Shown here piece by piece: positions 28,969 to 37,592 of a stretch of DNA of 64,000 nt. Location of the stretch: the NCBI RefSeq assembly GCF_030161555.1, contig NZ_BSUK01000001.1, forward strand, positions 1,736,001 through 1,800,000, given 5' to 3'. The position numbers and the translations under genes were made by a program. The notes under the pieces are model-generated. The model was not told where the DNA came from. It did not search any database and saw only the letters and a program-made list of their open reading frames with translations. The DNA comes from Luteimicrobium album (GTDB taxonomy: Bacteria; Actinomycetota; Actinomycetes; Actinomycetales; Cellulomonadaceae). Within the stretch, counting starts at the first letter, position 1; each line of letters begins with the position of its first letter.

Positions 28969-30486
28969 CACCTGCGGCAGACGACGTTCACGACCCGACA
29001 GTGCCCGCCACCTGGAGGACCCCCATGCCGACCACCAGCACCCCGACTCTCGACGCACCGGAGCGTGCCGGGAGCCTGGCCGTCGCAGGCGAGCTCGCCG
29101 CCGTCCTGGACTGCGTCGTCCTGGCGCCCACCGACGTCGCCTACGACCAGGCCCGTCGGGTCTGGAACGCGGACATCGACAGGTACCCCGCAGCCATCGT
29201 CGCGTGCCGGTCCGCAGCCGACGTCTCAGCTGTACTCGTGTGGTGCACCGAGCACGACGTTCCGGTGACGGTCCGTTCGGGCGGCCACAACCTCGCCGGC
29301 ACCTCCGTGGCGGACGGTGCGGTGCTGATCGACACTGCCGCCATCGACCACGTCCGCTTCGACACGGACGCAGGGACGGTCACGGTCGGCGCCGGGTGCC
29401 GGTGGGGCGACGTCGACCGCCCCGCCGCGGAGCTCGGTGTCGCGGTCCCCGCCGGAGTCGTGTCCCACACCGGGGTGGCGGGTCTCACGCTCGGAGGGGC
29501 TTCGGCTACCTCGCCCGACAGTTCGGTGCAACGGTCGACCACGTGCTCGAGATCGAGGTCGTCGTCGCCGACGGCCGCGTCCTGAGAGCGAGCGAGACCC
29601 AGCATCCCGACCTCTTCTGGGCACTGCGGGGAGCGGGCCACAACTTCGGTGTGGCGACGGAGTTCGTCTTCCGGTACGTCCCGCTCCCGGGGCTCGCGAC
29701 CGTGCGCCAGGCGCTCTTCGGTGCCGCCGACAGGCGTCCCCTTCTCGAACGTTTCGCCCGCTGGGGCCTGGACGCACCGTCGACCGTGGGGACGTACGTT
29801 CGCCTGCTGCGGGCACCCGAGTACTGGTCGCAGGTGCCCGCGGCCCATCGCGGTGAGCCGATCATCTCGGTGGCCACGGTGACCTACGGCGACCCGGCCG
29901 ACGAACCCGCCCTCACCGAGGGGATGTTCGAAGGCTTCGAGCCGTTGTGGACGTCGTTGCGCACCATCCCGCACGTCACTTTGCAGCACTCGACGGACGA
30001 CGAGTTCCGGTACGGCGTCGCCCACTACTGGAAGCACACGTTCCTGCAGGACCTGACCCCTGAGGCCATCGACACGATGCTGGAGCATGCCGACGCGTAT
30101 CCCGGACGTGCCCTCAACTCGAGCGCGTTCATCGCCCACCAGCTGATGTGCCCCATCGAGATGATCGCCGGGTCACGCACGCCCCGGGACTCGTCGGGGG
30201 ACTCCACGGCAGGGGTCGGTGCGCCGTTCAGTGCGAACATCGGCGCCGATTGGGAGTACCCGGGGAGAAGGCCCCGCTCGTCGCCTGGGCCAAGGCGTTC
30301 GACGCCGCGCTCGCGCCCTTCCAGGCCGGGACGTACGTGAACTTCGCGTCCGACGCCGGGGACGAGGAGGTCGCGCGGGCGGTGTACGGGCCGAAGTACG
30401 AGCGTCTGATCCGCATCAAGCGTGCGTACGACCCCACCAACGTCTTCGCGCGCGGGCTCGTCGACCTCAGCGGGGAGGACCGGTGA
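28965..30486 (+). CDS. FAD-linked oxidase, berberine bridge enzyme type (two frame changes)
   Basis: About 507 residues. The FAD_binding_4 (PP-loop) domain contains [18 protein letters not shown], where His is the usual covalent flavin link, and [19 protein letters not shown]. The C-terminal BBE segment [21 protein letters not shown] supports a berberine-bridge/6-hydroxynicotine-oxidase type enzyme that oxidises C-N or C-OH bonds with O2. Frame changes of -1 occur near 29500 (GGAGGGGC) and 30260 (CCGGGGAG). GTG overlaps the TIM-barrel stop; an ATG at 29025 is an alternative start. It may oxidise an amine released in the pathway, for example a sarcosine-like product. Confidence 0.8.
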
Positions 30487-31522
30487 GGGTCGGCACCGAC
30501 TCGAGCAAGTTTCCGGGCGCGGCCGAGCACGGTGCCGCGTGGACCTTCGACCGCGCGCACGAGCTCGGTCTCGACGGAGTGTTCCTGCGTACGCCGTGGG
30601 AGCTGAGCCCCACCCTGGATCGCGGCCAGATGGCCGAGGCCGTGGCGCACGCGCGCGACCTCGGGCTCTACGTCCAGGTCGGCATCGGGAAGGTCAACCC
30701 CTTCACGGCCCCGGAGCTCCCCAGCTCCGGCAGGTCGGCGACGGCGACTACCTGCGGGGCTTCGGTCGCCTCATCGAGCTGGTGGCCGGTCTCGGGGTCC
30801 ACGACCTGTGGGCCGCCACGTGCAACTACCAGTTCCGCTTCGCCTCGATCCTTGCCTGCGACCGGTTCCGCACCGACGTGACGTGGCCCGCCCAGCTCGC
30901 CGCGACCGCGAAGGTGCTGCGCCTGCTCGCGCCGGTGCTCCGCGCGAACGACGCCCACCTCAACCTCGAGACGCACGAGGAGATCACGTCACGCGAGGTC
31001 GTCCGGCTCGTCGAAGAGGCAGGGCCGGACGCGTTCGGGGTCACGTTCGACTCGGCCAACGTGGTCGTCCGAGGGGAGGATCCGGTCGCGGCCGCGCGCC
31101 GCGTCGCGCCGTACGTTCGTGCCACGCACCTGCGCGACGTGGGGTTGTGGCGGACGGCGGACGGCATCGGGCGATTCCTGCTCCCCGTCGGTGAGGGGGT
31201 GCTGGACTGGGACGCCATCCTGGCGGTGCTGCTGGTCGCCAACCCGTCGGTGCCGCTGTCGGTGGAGGGCGTCATCGGCACGCGGGCCGAGATGCCGCTG
31301 TGGGTGGACGACCCACGGTGGTACGCCGCTGACCCCGACCTGGACGCGCACGAGCTCGCAACGCTGAGGAGCATGACCACCGCCTACGAGGAGCGCGCCG
31401 AAGCCGGCGGCGCGCTCGCGCTCGACGAGCTCCGGGGCCCCGTGGACGACGACGGCGCGTTGAGCTTCGTCGTCTCCAGCGTGGAGGAGCTCCGACGCGT
31501 CGGAGCGCGTGTCGCGCCATGA
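30483..31522 (+). CDS. Xylose isomerase-like TIM-barrel protein 2 (one frame change)
   Basis: About 346 residues, paralogous to the first TIM-barrel protein of the operon. It starts [20 protein letters not shown] and keeps all expected metal-site residues: Glu in NLETHEE, Asp in TFDSANV, His in ATHLRDVG and Glu in SVEGVIG. A -1 change at 30720-30725 (CTCCCCAG) separates NPFTAPELP from QLRQVGDGDYLRGFGR. GTG overlaps the oxidase stop and the stop overlaps the next ATG. With a full metal site this is probably the catalytic partner of the pair. Confidence 0.72.
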
Positions 31523-32801
31523 TCCTCACGAACGCACGGTTGCGGGGGCGTGCCGGGCTGTGGGACGTCGAGATCGCGGACGGGCTCGTTCGGCGGGTCG
31601 GCGCCGTTGTCGAGACCGGCGCCGTGCAGACCGGTGCTGCCCCGGCCGACGCTGTGCCGACCGACGACGTGTCGCCTTCGTCGTCCGACGAACGGGACAC
31701 GGTGGTGGACCTGTCCGGCCGGGTGGTCGTCCCGGGGATGGTTGAGTCCCACCTCCACCTGGACAAAGCGTGGTTGGGCGGGCCGGCCGGCGGCGTCGGG
31801 CTGGCGGGTGCGATCGTCTGGACCACCCGCCGCAAGGCCTCATTCACGGTCGAGGACGTCGCGTCCAGGGCCGAGCACGTCGCGCGGCTGGCTGCGAGCA
31901 ACGGTACGACGCTCATCAGGGCACACACCGAGGTCGATCCCGGTGTCGGCCTGGTCGGGGTCCAGGGGTGCTCGAGGCCGCCGCCCGCGTCGCACCATTG
32001 ACACGCGTGCAGCTCGCCGTCTTCCCGCAGGAAGGGTTGCTCGTCCGGCCCGGGACGCTCGAACTCCTCGAGGAGGCCCTCGACCTGCCGGGCGCCGTCG
32101 TCGGCGGCTGCCCTTACGTGGAGGCGACGGCCGACGACGCGCGTGCGCACGTCGACCTGGTCCTCGACCTCGCCGTCCGTTACGGCGTGCCGGCGGACCT
32201 GCACCTCGATCTGGCCGACGACGCCGACGACCCGAGGTTCACGCTCGCCGAGTACGTGGCCCGCTCGACCGTCGCCCGAGGGCTCCAGGGTCGCGTGGCG
32301 ATCGGCCACGTCACCAGCCTCGCCGCGATGGCACCGGGAGTGCGGGGGCCGGTGCTCGACGCGCTCGCGGCCGCCGACGTCGCGGTAACCGTGCTCCCCG
32401 CCACGGACCTTCACCTCGGCGGGCGAGGCGATACCGTCAACGTGCGCCGCGGAGTCGCTCCGCTCCACGATCTGTGGGCACACGGGGTCCGGGTTGCGCT
32501 GTCCTCCAACAACGTCCGCAACGCCTTCACCCCGACGGGTCGGGCCGACCTGCTCGACATCGCCCTCCTGGCCGCGCGCGTGGGTCACGTGTCGGAGCAG
32601 TCGGACCTCGACCGGCTGCTCGACGCGGTGACCACGGTCCCCGCCGGAGTCGTCGAGCCAGGCGTGACCTGTGGTGTCACGGTCGGAGCTCCCGCGGACC
32701 TCGTCGTCCTCGACACCGTCGATCCCGAGACGGTGCTGCTCGACCAGCCCCGGCGCTGGATGGTCGTCGCCGGAGGGACGATCGGCTTCCATCAGACCTG
32801 A
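31519..32801 (+). CDS. Cytosine deaminase-like amidohydrolase 2 (one frame change; altered catalytic Asp)
   Basis: A second CodA-branch amidohydrolase, ~427 residues. ESHLHLDKA (HxH), RAHTEVD, ADLHLDLADD (His) and IGHVTSLAAM (His) are present. The position of the catalytic Asp (GTDNIRD in amidohydrolase 1) reads LSSNNVRNAF, so Asp is Asn. Either it uses another base, works on a substrate with weaker need for that Asp, or has become regulatory. An Ala/Asp-rich insert (GAAPADAVPTDDV) lies before VDLSGRVVVPG. A -1 change at 31965-31971 (CAGGGGTG) splits it. Last gene of the operon. Confidence 0.75.
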
Positions 32802-32833
32802 GGCATCGCCGGGCGTCCCGCAGGCAGGGGCCG

Positions 32834-33837
32834 TCAGCCCGCAGTGCGCTGCGAGAAGGCCTCCGTCACGCGGCGCACGCTCGACGCCAGCCCCCACCGC
32901 TCGACGAGCGCCTCGAGCGCGTCCGGGTCCGCGGGGGCGGCGGGGACGTCGTCGGGCACGGGGCGGGCGGGCGACGAGGCGGGGAGCGCCACGGGCGCGC
33001 TGCGCACGACCCGCACGACGCCCGGCGCGACGTCGAGGTAGTCGGACGCCTCGGTGAGCCGGCGGCGCTGCGTCGCGGTGAGCCCGGGGTCGGTCGAGTC
33101 GCGGGCGGCGAGGATCCCGTCGAGCGTGCCGTACTTCTCGATCAGCGCCGCGGCCGTCTTCTCGCCGATGCCCGCGACCCCCGGGAGCCCGTCGGACGGG
33201 TCGCCGCGCAGGATCGCCATGTCCGCATACGCGGGGCCGCTGGGGATGCCGTACTTCTCGCGCAGGACCGCCTGGTCGACGGTCAGGAGGTTCTTGATGC
33301 CCTTGACCGGGTAGAGGATGCGGACGCCGGCGTCGTCGTCGACGAGCTGGAAGAGGTCACGGTCGCCCGTGACGACGTCGACGAGGTCCCGCTCGTCGGC
33401 GGGGCGAGCGACCTCGCGGGCCGTGAGGGTGCCGATCACGTCGTCGGCCTCGAAGCCGGGCGCCCCGACGCGCGCGATGCCGAGCGCCGTCAGCACCTCC
33501 ACGATCACCGGCACCTGCGCGACCAGCGCCGGCGGCACCTCCTCGACCCAGCCCGGGCGGACGTCCGGCCCGGGCGTCTCCGCTGCAACCTCGGAGGACA
33601 CCCGGTGCGCCTTGTACGACGGGATCGCCGCGACCCGGAAGGCCGGCCGCCAGTCGTCGTCCCAGCACGCCACGAGGCGCGTGGGCCGGTGGTCCGTGAC
33701 GAGCGTCGCGATCATGTCGAGCAGCCCGCGCACCGCGTTGACGGGCGTGCCGTCGGGCGCGCGGAGGAGTCCGGCACCCCGAAGTAAGCGCGGAAGTACA
33801 GCGAGGCGGTGTCGAGGAGGAGCAGACGGCCGGTCAT
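32834..33837 (-). CDS. Stand-alone 5'-3' exonuclease (PolI N-terminal domain-like; one frame change)
   Basis: About 334 residues, resembling only the 5'-nuclease domain of DNA polymerase I. LLLLDTASLYFRAYFG, FEADDVIGTLTA, TGDRDLFQLVDDD (acidic metal cluster) and the helix-hairpin-helix ILRGDPSDGLPGVAGIGEKTAAALI are diagnostic. Mycobacterial relatives act as flap endonucleases in replication and repair. A -1 change near 33762-33768 (CTCC in the coding strand) separates GVPDSS from RAPDGTPVNAVRGLLD. It is convergent with the catabolic operon and divergent from the histidine kinase. Confidence 0.88.
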
Positions 33838-33949
33838 GGGCCCCATCCTGCCCGGTGGGCACCGACAGCACCGCCCGGCACCCGGGTACCGGTCGGCGTG
33901 GGCCCCGGGTCCGACGCGCGGCACGCCACCCGCGAATACGGTGGAGGGC

Positions 33950-35416
33950 ATGACCGGGGCGGGCACGACCAGCACGACCTTCCCGGCCCCGCCCGGCCCG
34001 CTCGACCGCCGCCGACCGCGCCTCTTCCTCGCGATCGCGCTCGCGTTCGTGGCGTTCGTCGGGACCCTGGGGGCGTCGCACCGGTTCGCGCACGACGCCC
34101 GCGCGCTCGATGTCGGCGCCGTCCTCCTGCTGGCCGTCGCCCCGCTCGTGGTGGCGTTCTCCCTGCGCCGGCGCGTGACCGCCGTCGTCGTCACCGTCGC
34201 TGCGCTCGGCGCGTACGTGCTCGCGGGCTACCCCTCGGGCCGGTGTTCGGCTCGACCGAAGGGGTGCTCGTCGCGCTCGTCCTCAGCGGCCCGGCGCGGT
34301 CGGGGCGGATCGCCGCCTGGTCGGGTCTGGGAGCGCTCGCGGTCGTCGTGCCGCTGGCGTTCACGGCCCGCGACGAGGCGTTCCCGTCGTCCGCGGCGAT
34401 CGTCGGCGGGGTCGCGTGGTCGTGCGTGCTGCTGCTGCTCGCGGGCCCTGCGGGGCCGCTTCGACCGGCTCGCCGAACGTCGGGCCCGGGCTCGCGAGGC
34501 CGCCGACCGGCGCGAGTACGACGCCGTCACCGCCGAACGCCTCCGCATCGCCCGCGAGCTCCACGACGTCCTCGCCCACTCGCTCTCCGCGATCACCGTG
34601 CAGGCGGGCGTCGGGCTGCACCTGCTGGACCGCGACGTCGAGCAGGCGCGGTCCGCACTGACCCAGATCCGGTCGACGAGCCGCGACGCCCTCGACGAGG
34701 TGCGGTCGGTCCTGGGGATCGTCCGGGCCGACGACGGCGCTCCCGCGGGCGGACCCGCGACACCGGGCACGGGGTCGGGTGGGGCGACGGTGGCGGCTCC
34801 GACAGCGGGCGACACCGGGAATCCTGCGGGCGCCGGTCCCGCACCCCGTGCACCTTCGTGGACGCTCGACGCGCTCCCGCGACTCGTCGACGAGTTCACC
34901 GTCCCCGGCGGGCCCGTCGCGACGCTCGACGACGCCCTCGATCCGGGGCTCCGCGCCCAGGTGCCGCCGCACGTCGCGGGCGTCGTCTACCGGGTGGTGC
35001 AGGAGGCGCTGACCAACGCCCGTCGGCACGCGAGCGGGGCGACGCGCGTCGACGTGCAGCTCGAGGCCGATCCCTCGAGCGGCGGCGCGCTCGTCGTCCG
35101 GGTGAGCGACGACGGGCCCGGACCCGCCGCGGAGGGCGAGGCTGCGCCGTCGTCGGGGTACGGGCTGCGGGGGATGCGTGAGCGGGTCGAGGCGGCGGGC
35201 GGCGTCGTGCGGGCGGGGGCCCGCGACGACGCACGGCCGGGGTTCGAGGTCGAGGCCCGCGTCCCCCTCGCACCCCCGGACCTGTCAGAACGTGGTGCCC
35301 GGATACAGGAACCCGGTTCTGACACCCACGCGCACCCGACCCGCGTGTCAGAACGAGACATCCGTATACGGGCACCACGTTCTGACAGGCCGGACGCGAA
35401 GGGTGAGGGCACATGA
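33950..35416 (+). CDS. NarL-family sensor histidine kinase (frame changes; repeat-encoded tail)
   Basis: A membrane sensor with four to six N-terminal hydrophobic segments, a HisKA_3 domain (RLRIARELHDVLAHSLSAIT, phospho-acceptor His in ELHD) and an HATPase domain (ALTNARRHASGATRV, VSDDGPGPA, GYGLRGMRERVEAAGG). A -1 change near 34240-34246 and a compensating net +1 (or two lost bases) near 34440-34450 put the middle ~65 residues out of frame. After the normal end at VPLAP about 48 extra residues follow, coded largely by two copies of a 42-bp palindromic repeat. The stop overlaps the response-regulator ATG (ATGA), so this odd tail appears to be translated. Confidence 0.85.
   Translation: MTGAGTTSTTFPAPPGPLDRRRPRLFLAIALAFVAFVGTLGASHRFAHDARALDVGAVLLLAVAPLVVAFSLRRRVTAVVVTVAALGAYVLAGYPSGRCSARPKGCSSRSSSAARRGRGGSPPGRVWERSRSSCRWRSRPATRRSRRPRRSSAGSRGRACCCCSRALRGRFDRLAERRARAREAADRREYDAVTAERLRIARELHDVLAHSLSAITVQAGVGLHLLDRDVEQARSALTQIRSTSRDALDEVRSVLGIVRADDGAPAGGPATPGTGSGGATVAAPTAGDTGNPAGAGPAPRAPSWTLDALPRLVDEFTVPGGPVATLDDALDPGLRAQVPPHVAGVVYRVVQEALTNARRHASGATRVDVQLEADPSSGGALVVRVSDDGPGPAAEGEAAPSSGYGLRGMRERVEAAGGVVRAGARDDARPGFEVEARVPLAPPDLSERGARIQEPGSDTHAHPTRVSERDIRIRAPRSDRPDAKGEGT
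35283..35324. repeat. 42-bp palindromic repeat, family 1 copy 1 (inside the kinase gene)
   Basis: Begins TGTCAGAACG and ends CGGTTCTGACA, with a GATAC centre. The outer arms pair almost perfectly. It matches copies 2 and 3 in length, ends and centre. Confidence 0.8.
35346..35387. repeat. 42-bp palindromic repeat, family 1 copy 2 (inside the kinase gene)
   Basis: Begins TGTCAGAACGAG and ends CACGTTCTGACA with the centre CGTATACGGG. It lies 21 bases after copy 1, still in the histidine kinase frame, encoding RVSERDIRIRAPRSDR. Confidence 0.8.
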
Positions 35417-36111
35417 GCGGGGGAGCGAGCGTGCCCGACGACGGCGCGATCCGCGTGCTGCTGGCCGACGACCAGGTGCTCGTCCGGGGCGGGTTCCGCG
35501 CGCTGGTCGACTCGGAGCCCGACATGACGGTCGTCGGGGAGGCGTCGACCGGCGACGACGCCGTGCGGCTCACGCACGACCTGCGGCCCGACGTCGTGCT
35601 CATGGACATCCGCATGCCCGGGCTCGACGGGCTCGAGGCGACCCGGCGGATCGTGGCCGACCCGGCGGCGTCGGGCACGCACGTCGTGGTGGTGACGACG
35701 TTCGAGCTCGACGAGTACGTGGCCGAGGCGATCCGGTCGGGGGCGAGCGGGTTCCTGGTCAAGGACACCGAGCCCGCCGACCTCGTCCGTGCGGTGCGGG
35801 TCGCGGCGCACGGTGACGCGCTCCTGTCGCCGACGGTGACGCGGCGCCTGCTCGCGCGCGTCGCCGACGCGACCCGGCCCGTCGCACCGCCGCCCGGCCT
35901 CGACGACCTCACGCCCCGCGAGCGCGAGGTGCTCGTCGAGGTGGCGCGCGGGCTGTCGAACGACGAGATCGCGCGGGCACTGTACCTCTCGGAGTCGACG
36001 GTCAAGACGCACGTCTCCCGCACGATGACGAAGCTCGGGGCCCGGGACCGTGCTCAGCTCGTCGTGCTGGCGTACGAGGCGGGGCTCGTCCGGCCGGGGT
36101 GGACCGACTGA
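35413..36111 (+). CDS. LuxR/NarL-family response regulator
   Basis: A 232-residue partner of the upstream kinase. The receiver domain shows the acidic pair LLADDQ, phospho-acceptor Asp in DVVLMDIRMPGLDG and the conserved Lys in GFLVKDTEP. The C-terminal LuxR helix-turn-helix is LTPREREVLVEVARGLSNDEIARALYLSESTVKTHVSRTMTKLG. ATG overlaps the kinase stop. Intact. Target genes are unknown; LiaR/DesR-like envelope or stress responses are common for this class. Confidence 0.93.
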   Translation: MSGGASVPDDGAIRVLLADDQVLVRGGFRALVDSEPDMTVVGEASTGDDAVRLTHDLRPDVVLMDIRMPGLDGLEATRRIVADPAASGTHVVVVTTFELDEYVAEAIRSGASGFLVKDTEPADLVRAVRVAAHGDALLSPTVTRRLLARVADATRPVAPPPGLDDLTPREREVLVEVARGLSNDEIARALYLSESTVKTHVSRTMTKLGARDRAQLVVLAYEAGLVRPGWTD

Positions 36112-36117
36112 CCCGCT

Positions 36118-36236
36118 CGTAGCGGCACCAGCCACCACAGCTCCCGTCCGGTCGCATCCGAGTTGAGGGCATATCGGCACGAATCACCGTGCCGAGTGGC
36201 CGGACCCTGTGCGCCGCGGTGGCTGGTGCCGCTACG
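36118..36236. mobile_element. Possible MITE-like element with 19-bp perfect terminal inverted repeats
   Basis: CGTAGCGGCACCAGCCACC at 36118-36136 is repeated exactly in inverted form at 36218-36236. The 81-base interior contains a further hairpin (CGGCACG/CGTGCCG around 36174-36192) and a GTCCGG/CCGGAC pair. There is no reading frame. It sits directly after the response regulator stop. It could be a small non-autonomous element or a structured RNA/terminator; no clear target-site duplication was seen. Confidence 0.45.
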
Positions 36237-36372
36237 ACGGCACGAGGGAGGTACCAGGTCGCCAACTCTCGGGGGACGACCCGGCCACGCCCGGCGGGTG
36301 ACGGTGAGGGTGCGGCTGAAGCGGCCGTCGTCGGGCCCCGGAGAACGGCCCGGCGTGACGGAGGAGGTCATC

Positions 36373-36678
36373 ATGCTCAGCGCTCTCGTCCCGGCCCAGG
36401 CGGCCGTGGTCGCCCACCCCTACTGGCACGGCGGCGGCGGCCCCGGCTTCGGCTGGTGGGTCGTCTTCCCGATCCTGTGGTTCCTGCTGATCGCGTCGAT
36501 CGTGTTCCTGGTGGCGCGCGGCGCCCGACGGCGCTGGCAGTCCGGCGGCGCGTACGGCCCGCCGTGGGCGCGAGGCAACCAGACGGCGATCGGGGTCCTT
36601 GGCGAGCGCTACGCCCGCGGGGAGATCGACGAAGCCGAGTACCGCGCCCGGCTCGAGGTGCTCACGCGCCAGCCGTGA
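36373..36678 (+). CDS. Small membrane protein with C-terminal SHOCT domain
   Basis: 101 residues: a His/Gly-rich start (AHPYWHGGGGPGFGWW), one membrane helix (VVFPILWFLLIASIVFLVARG), a basic linker, and a SHOCT motif (AIGVLGERYARGEIDEAEYRARLEVL). SHOCT domains mediate oligomerisation in many small actinobacterial envelope proteins. ATG with GGAGGTC just upstream decided the start. It lies downstream of a two-component system and may belong to its regulon. Function unknown. Confidence 0.85.
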   Translation: MLSALVPAQAAVVAHPYWHGGGGPGFGWWVVFPILWFLLIASIVFLVARGARRRWQSGGAYGPPWARGNQTAIGVLGERYARGEIDEAEYRARLEVLTRQP

Positions 36679-36691
36679 GCGAGCCCGCGCG

Positions 36692-36733
36692 TGTCAGAAC
36701 GAGGACCCCGAATACGGGACCCTCGTTCTGACA
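36692..36733. repeat. 42-bp palindromic repeat, family 1 copy 3 (intergenic)
   Basis: Begins TGTCAGAACGAGG and ends CCTCGTTCTGACA with the centre CGAATACGGG; near-perfect inverted arms. It lies 14 bases after the SHOCT gene stop. Confidence 0.8.
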
Positions 36734-37050
36734 ACGCGGGTCAGCGGCGGGAGGTCGCTCCCGGGCGTTCGGACGGGTCCCACCCCCGCTATGAAAGACG
36801 GGTCGGGCTGGAGGTACCGGAGCGACCGGAACCACGGGGAGATGGTCTCGCGGAAGTCGTACCTGCCGTGCCCCTCGAGGGGCTGCGTCGCGACGGTCGC
36901 CCACGCGCCGAGCAGCGTGGGCGCCGCCAGGACGCGCGTGTCGGGGCGTCCACCCGCGGCCGGATGGGAGGAAATGCCGTCGGTCTCGCGTCATTCACGC
37001 CAACGGTGGGCCAGAGCGGGCGCAGGTCGGGGACCGCTAGGGTGCGCGGC
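36734..37050 (-). other. Unassigned 317-bp stretch with a possible decayed minus-strand frame
   Basis: No convincing complete gene. On the minus strand one frame stays open from about 36985 down to the repeat and reads LGAWATVATQPLEGHGRYDF and ETISPWFRSLRYLQPDP, which looks like protein but has no start codon and no recognised family. It may be the remnant of a gene cut by the palindromic repeat, or chance. The promoter and RBS of the next gene occupy the last ~40 bases. Confidence 0.3.
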
Positions 37051-37545
37051 ATGGCACGAAGGGTGTGGCGCGTCGTCGGGCTGTCGGGTGTCGGTGCGCT
37101 GGCGCTCGCGGCGGCGTTCGGGACGGGCGCGCGGTGGTCCTCGGACCACGGGTCCGACGTCGCTCTCCCGCCCGACGACGCCACGCCCGGCCAGGTCGTC
37201 CAGGCGTACCTGGACGCGGTGAACGCCGACGACGAGCGCGTGCTCCGTGCGGTCACGACGCCGGGGATGTTCGACGAGATCCAGGAGGCGTGGCTGAAGC
37301 ACAGCCTGTACGGGCTCGGGTCGCGGTCGGGGTACGGGCACCCGACGATCACGAACGTGCTGATGGGGGAGGACGCGGCTGCGGGGACCGACCTCGATCC
37401 CGACCGGGCTGCCATGGCTGCGGTCTCGTTCGAGATGCAGGGCGGTGATGCGACGGTCGGACCGGGCGACGTCACGTGGGGGATCTTCCTGGAGCGCGCC
37501 GACGCGTCGTCGCCGTGGCTCGTCTACGACCAGGGTCAGGGCTGA
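37051..37545 (+). CDS. Exported or membrane-anchored small protein, NTF2-like
   Basis: 164 residues with an N-terminal hydrophobic segment (VWRVVGLSGVGALALAAAFGTG) and then TPGQVVQAYLDAVNADDERVLRAVTTPG, a pattern typical of SnoaL/NTF2-like or DUF4829-type domains, ending TWGIFLERADASSPWLVYDQGQG. No catalytic motif. Probably located outside the membrane. Intact. Function unknown. Confidence 0.7.
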   Translation: MARRVWRVVGLSGVGALALAAAFGTGARWSSDHGSDVALPPDDATPGQVVQAYLDAVNADDERVLRAVTTPGMFDEIQEAWLKHSLYGLGSRSGYGHPTITNVLMGEDAAAGTDLDPDRAAMAAVSFEMQGGDATVGPGDVTWGIFLERADASSPWLVYDQGQG

Positions 37546-37592
37546 GACCCGCGTGCGCTCGTGAGCGAGCGATCGTTGCGTAGGGTCGCTGG

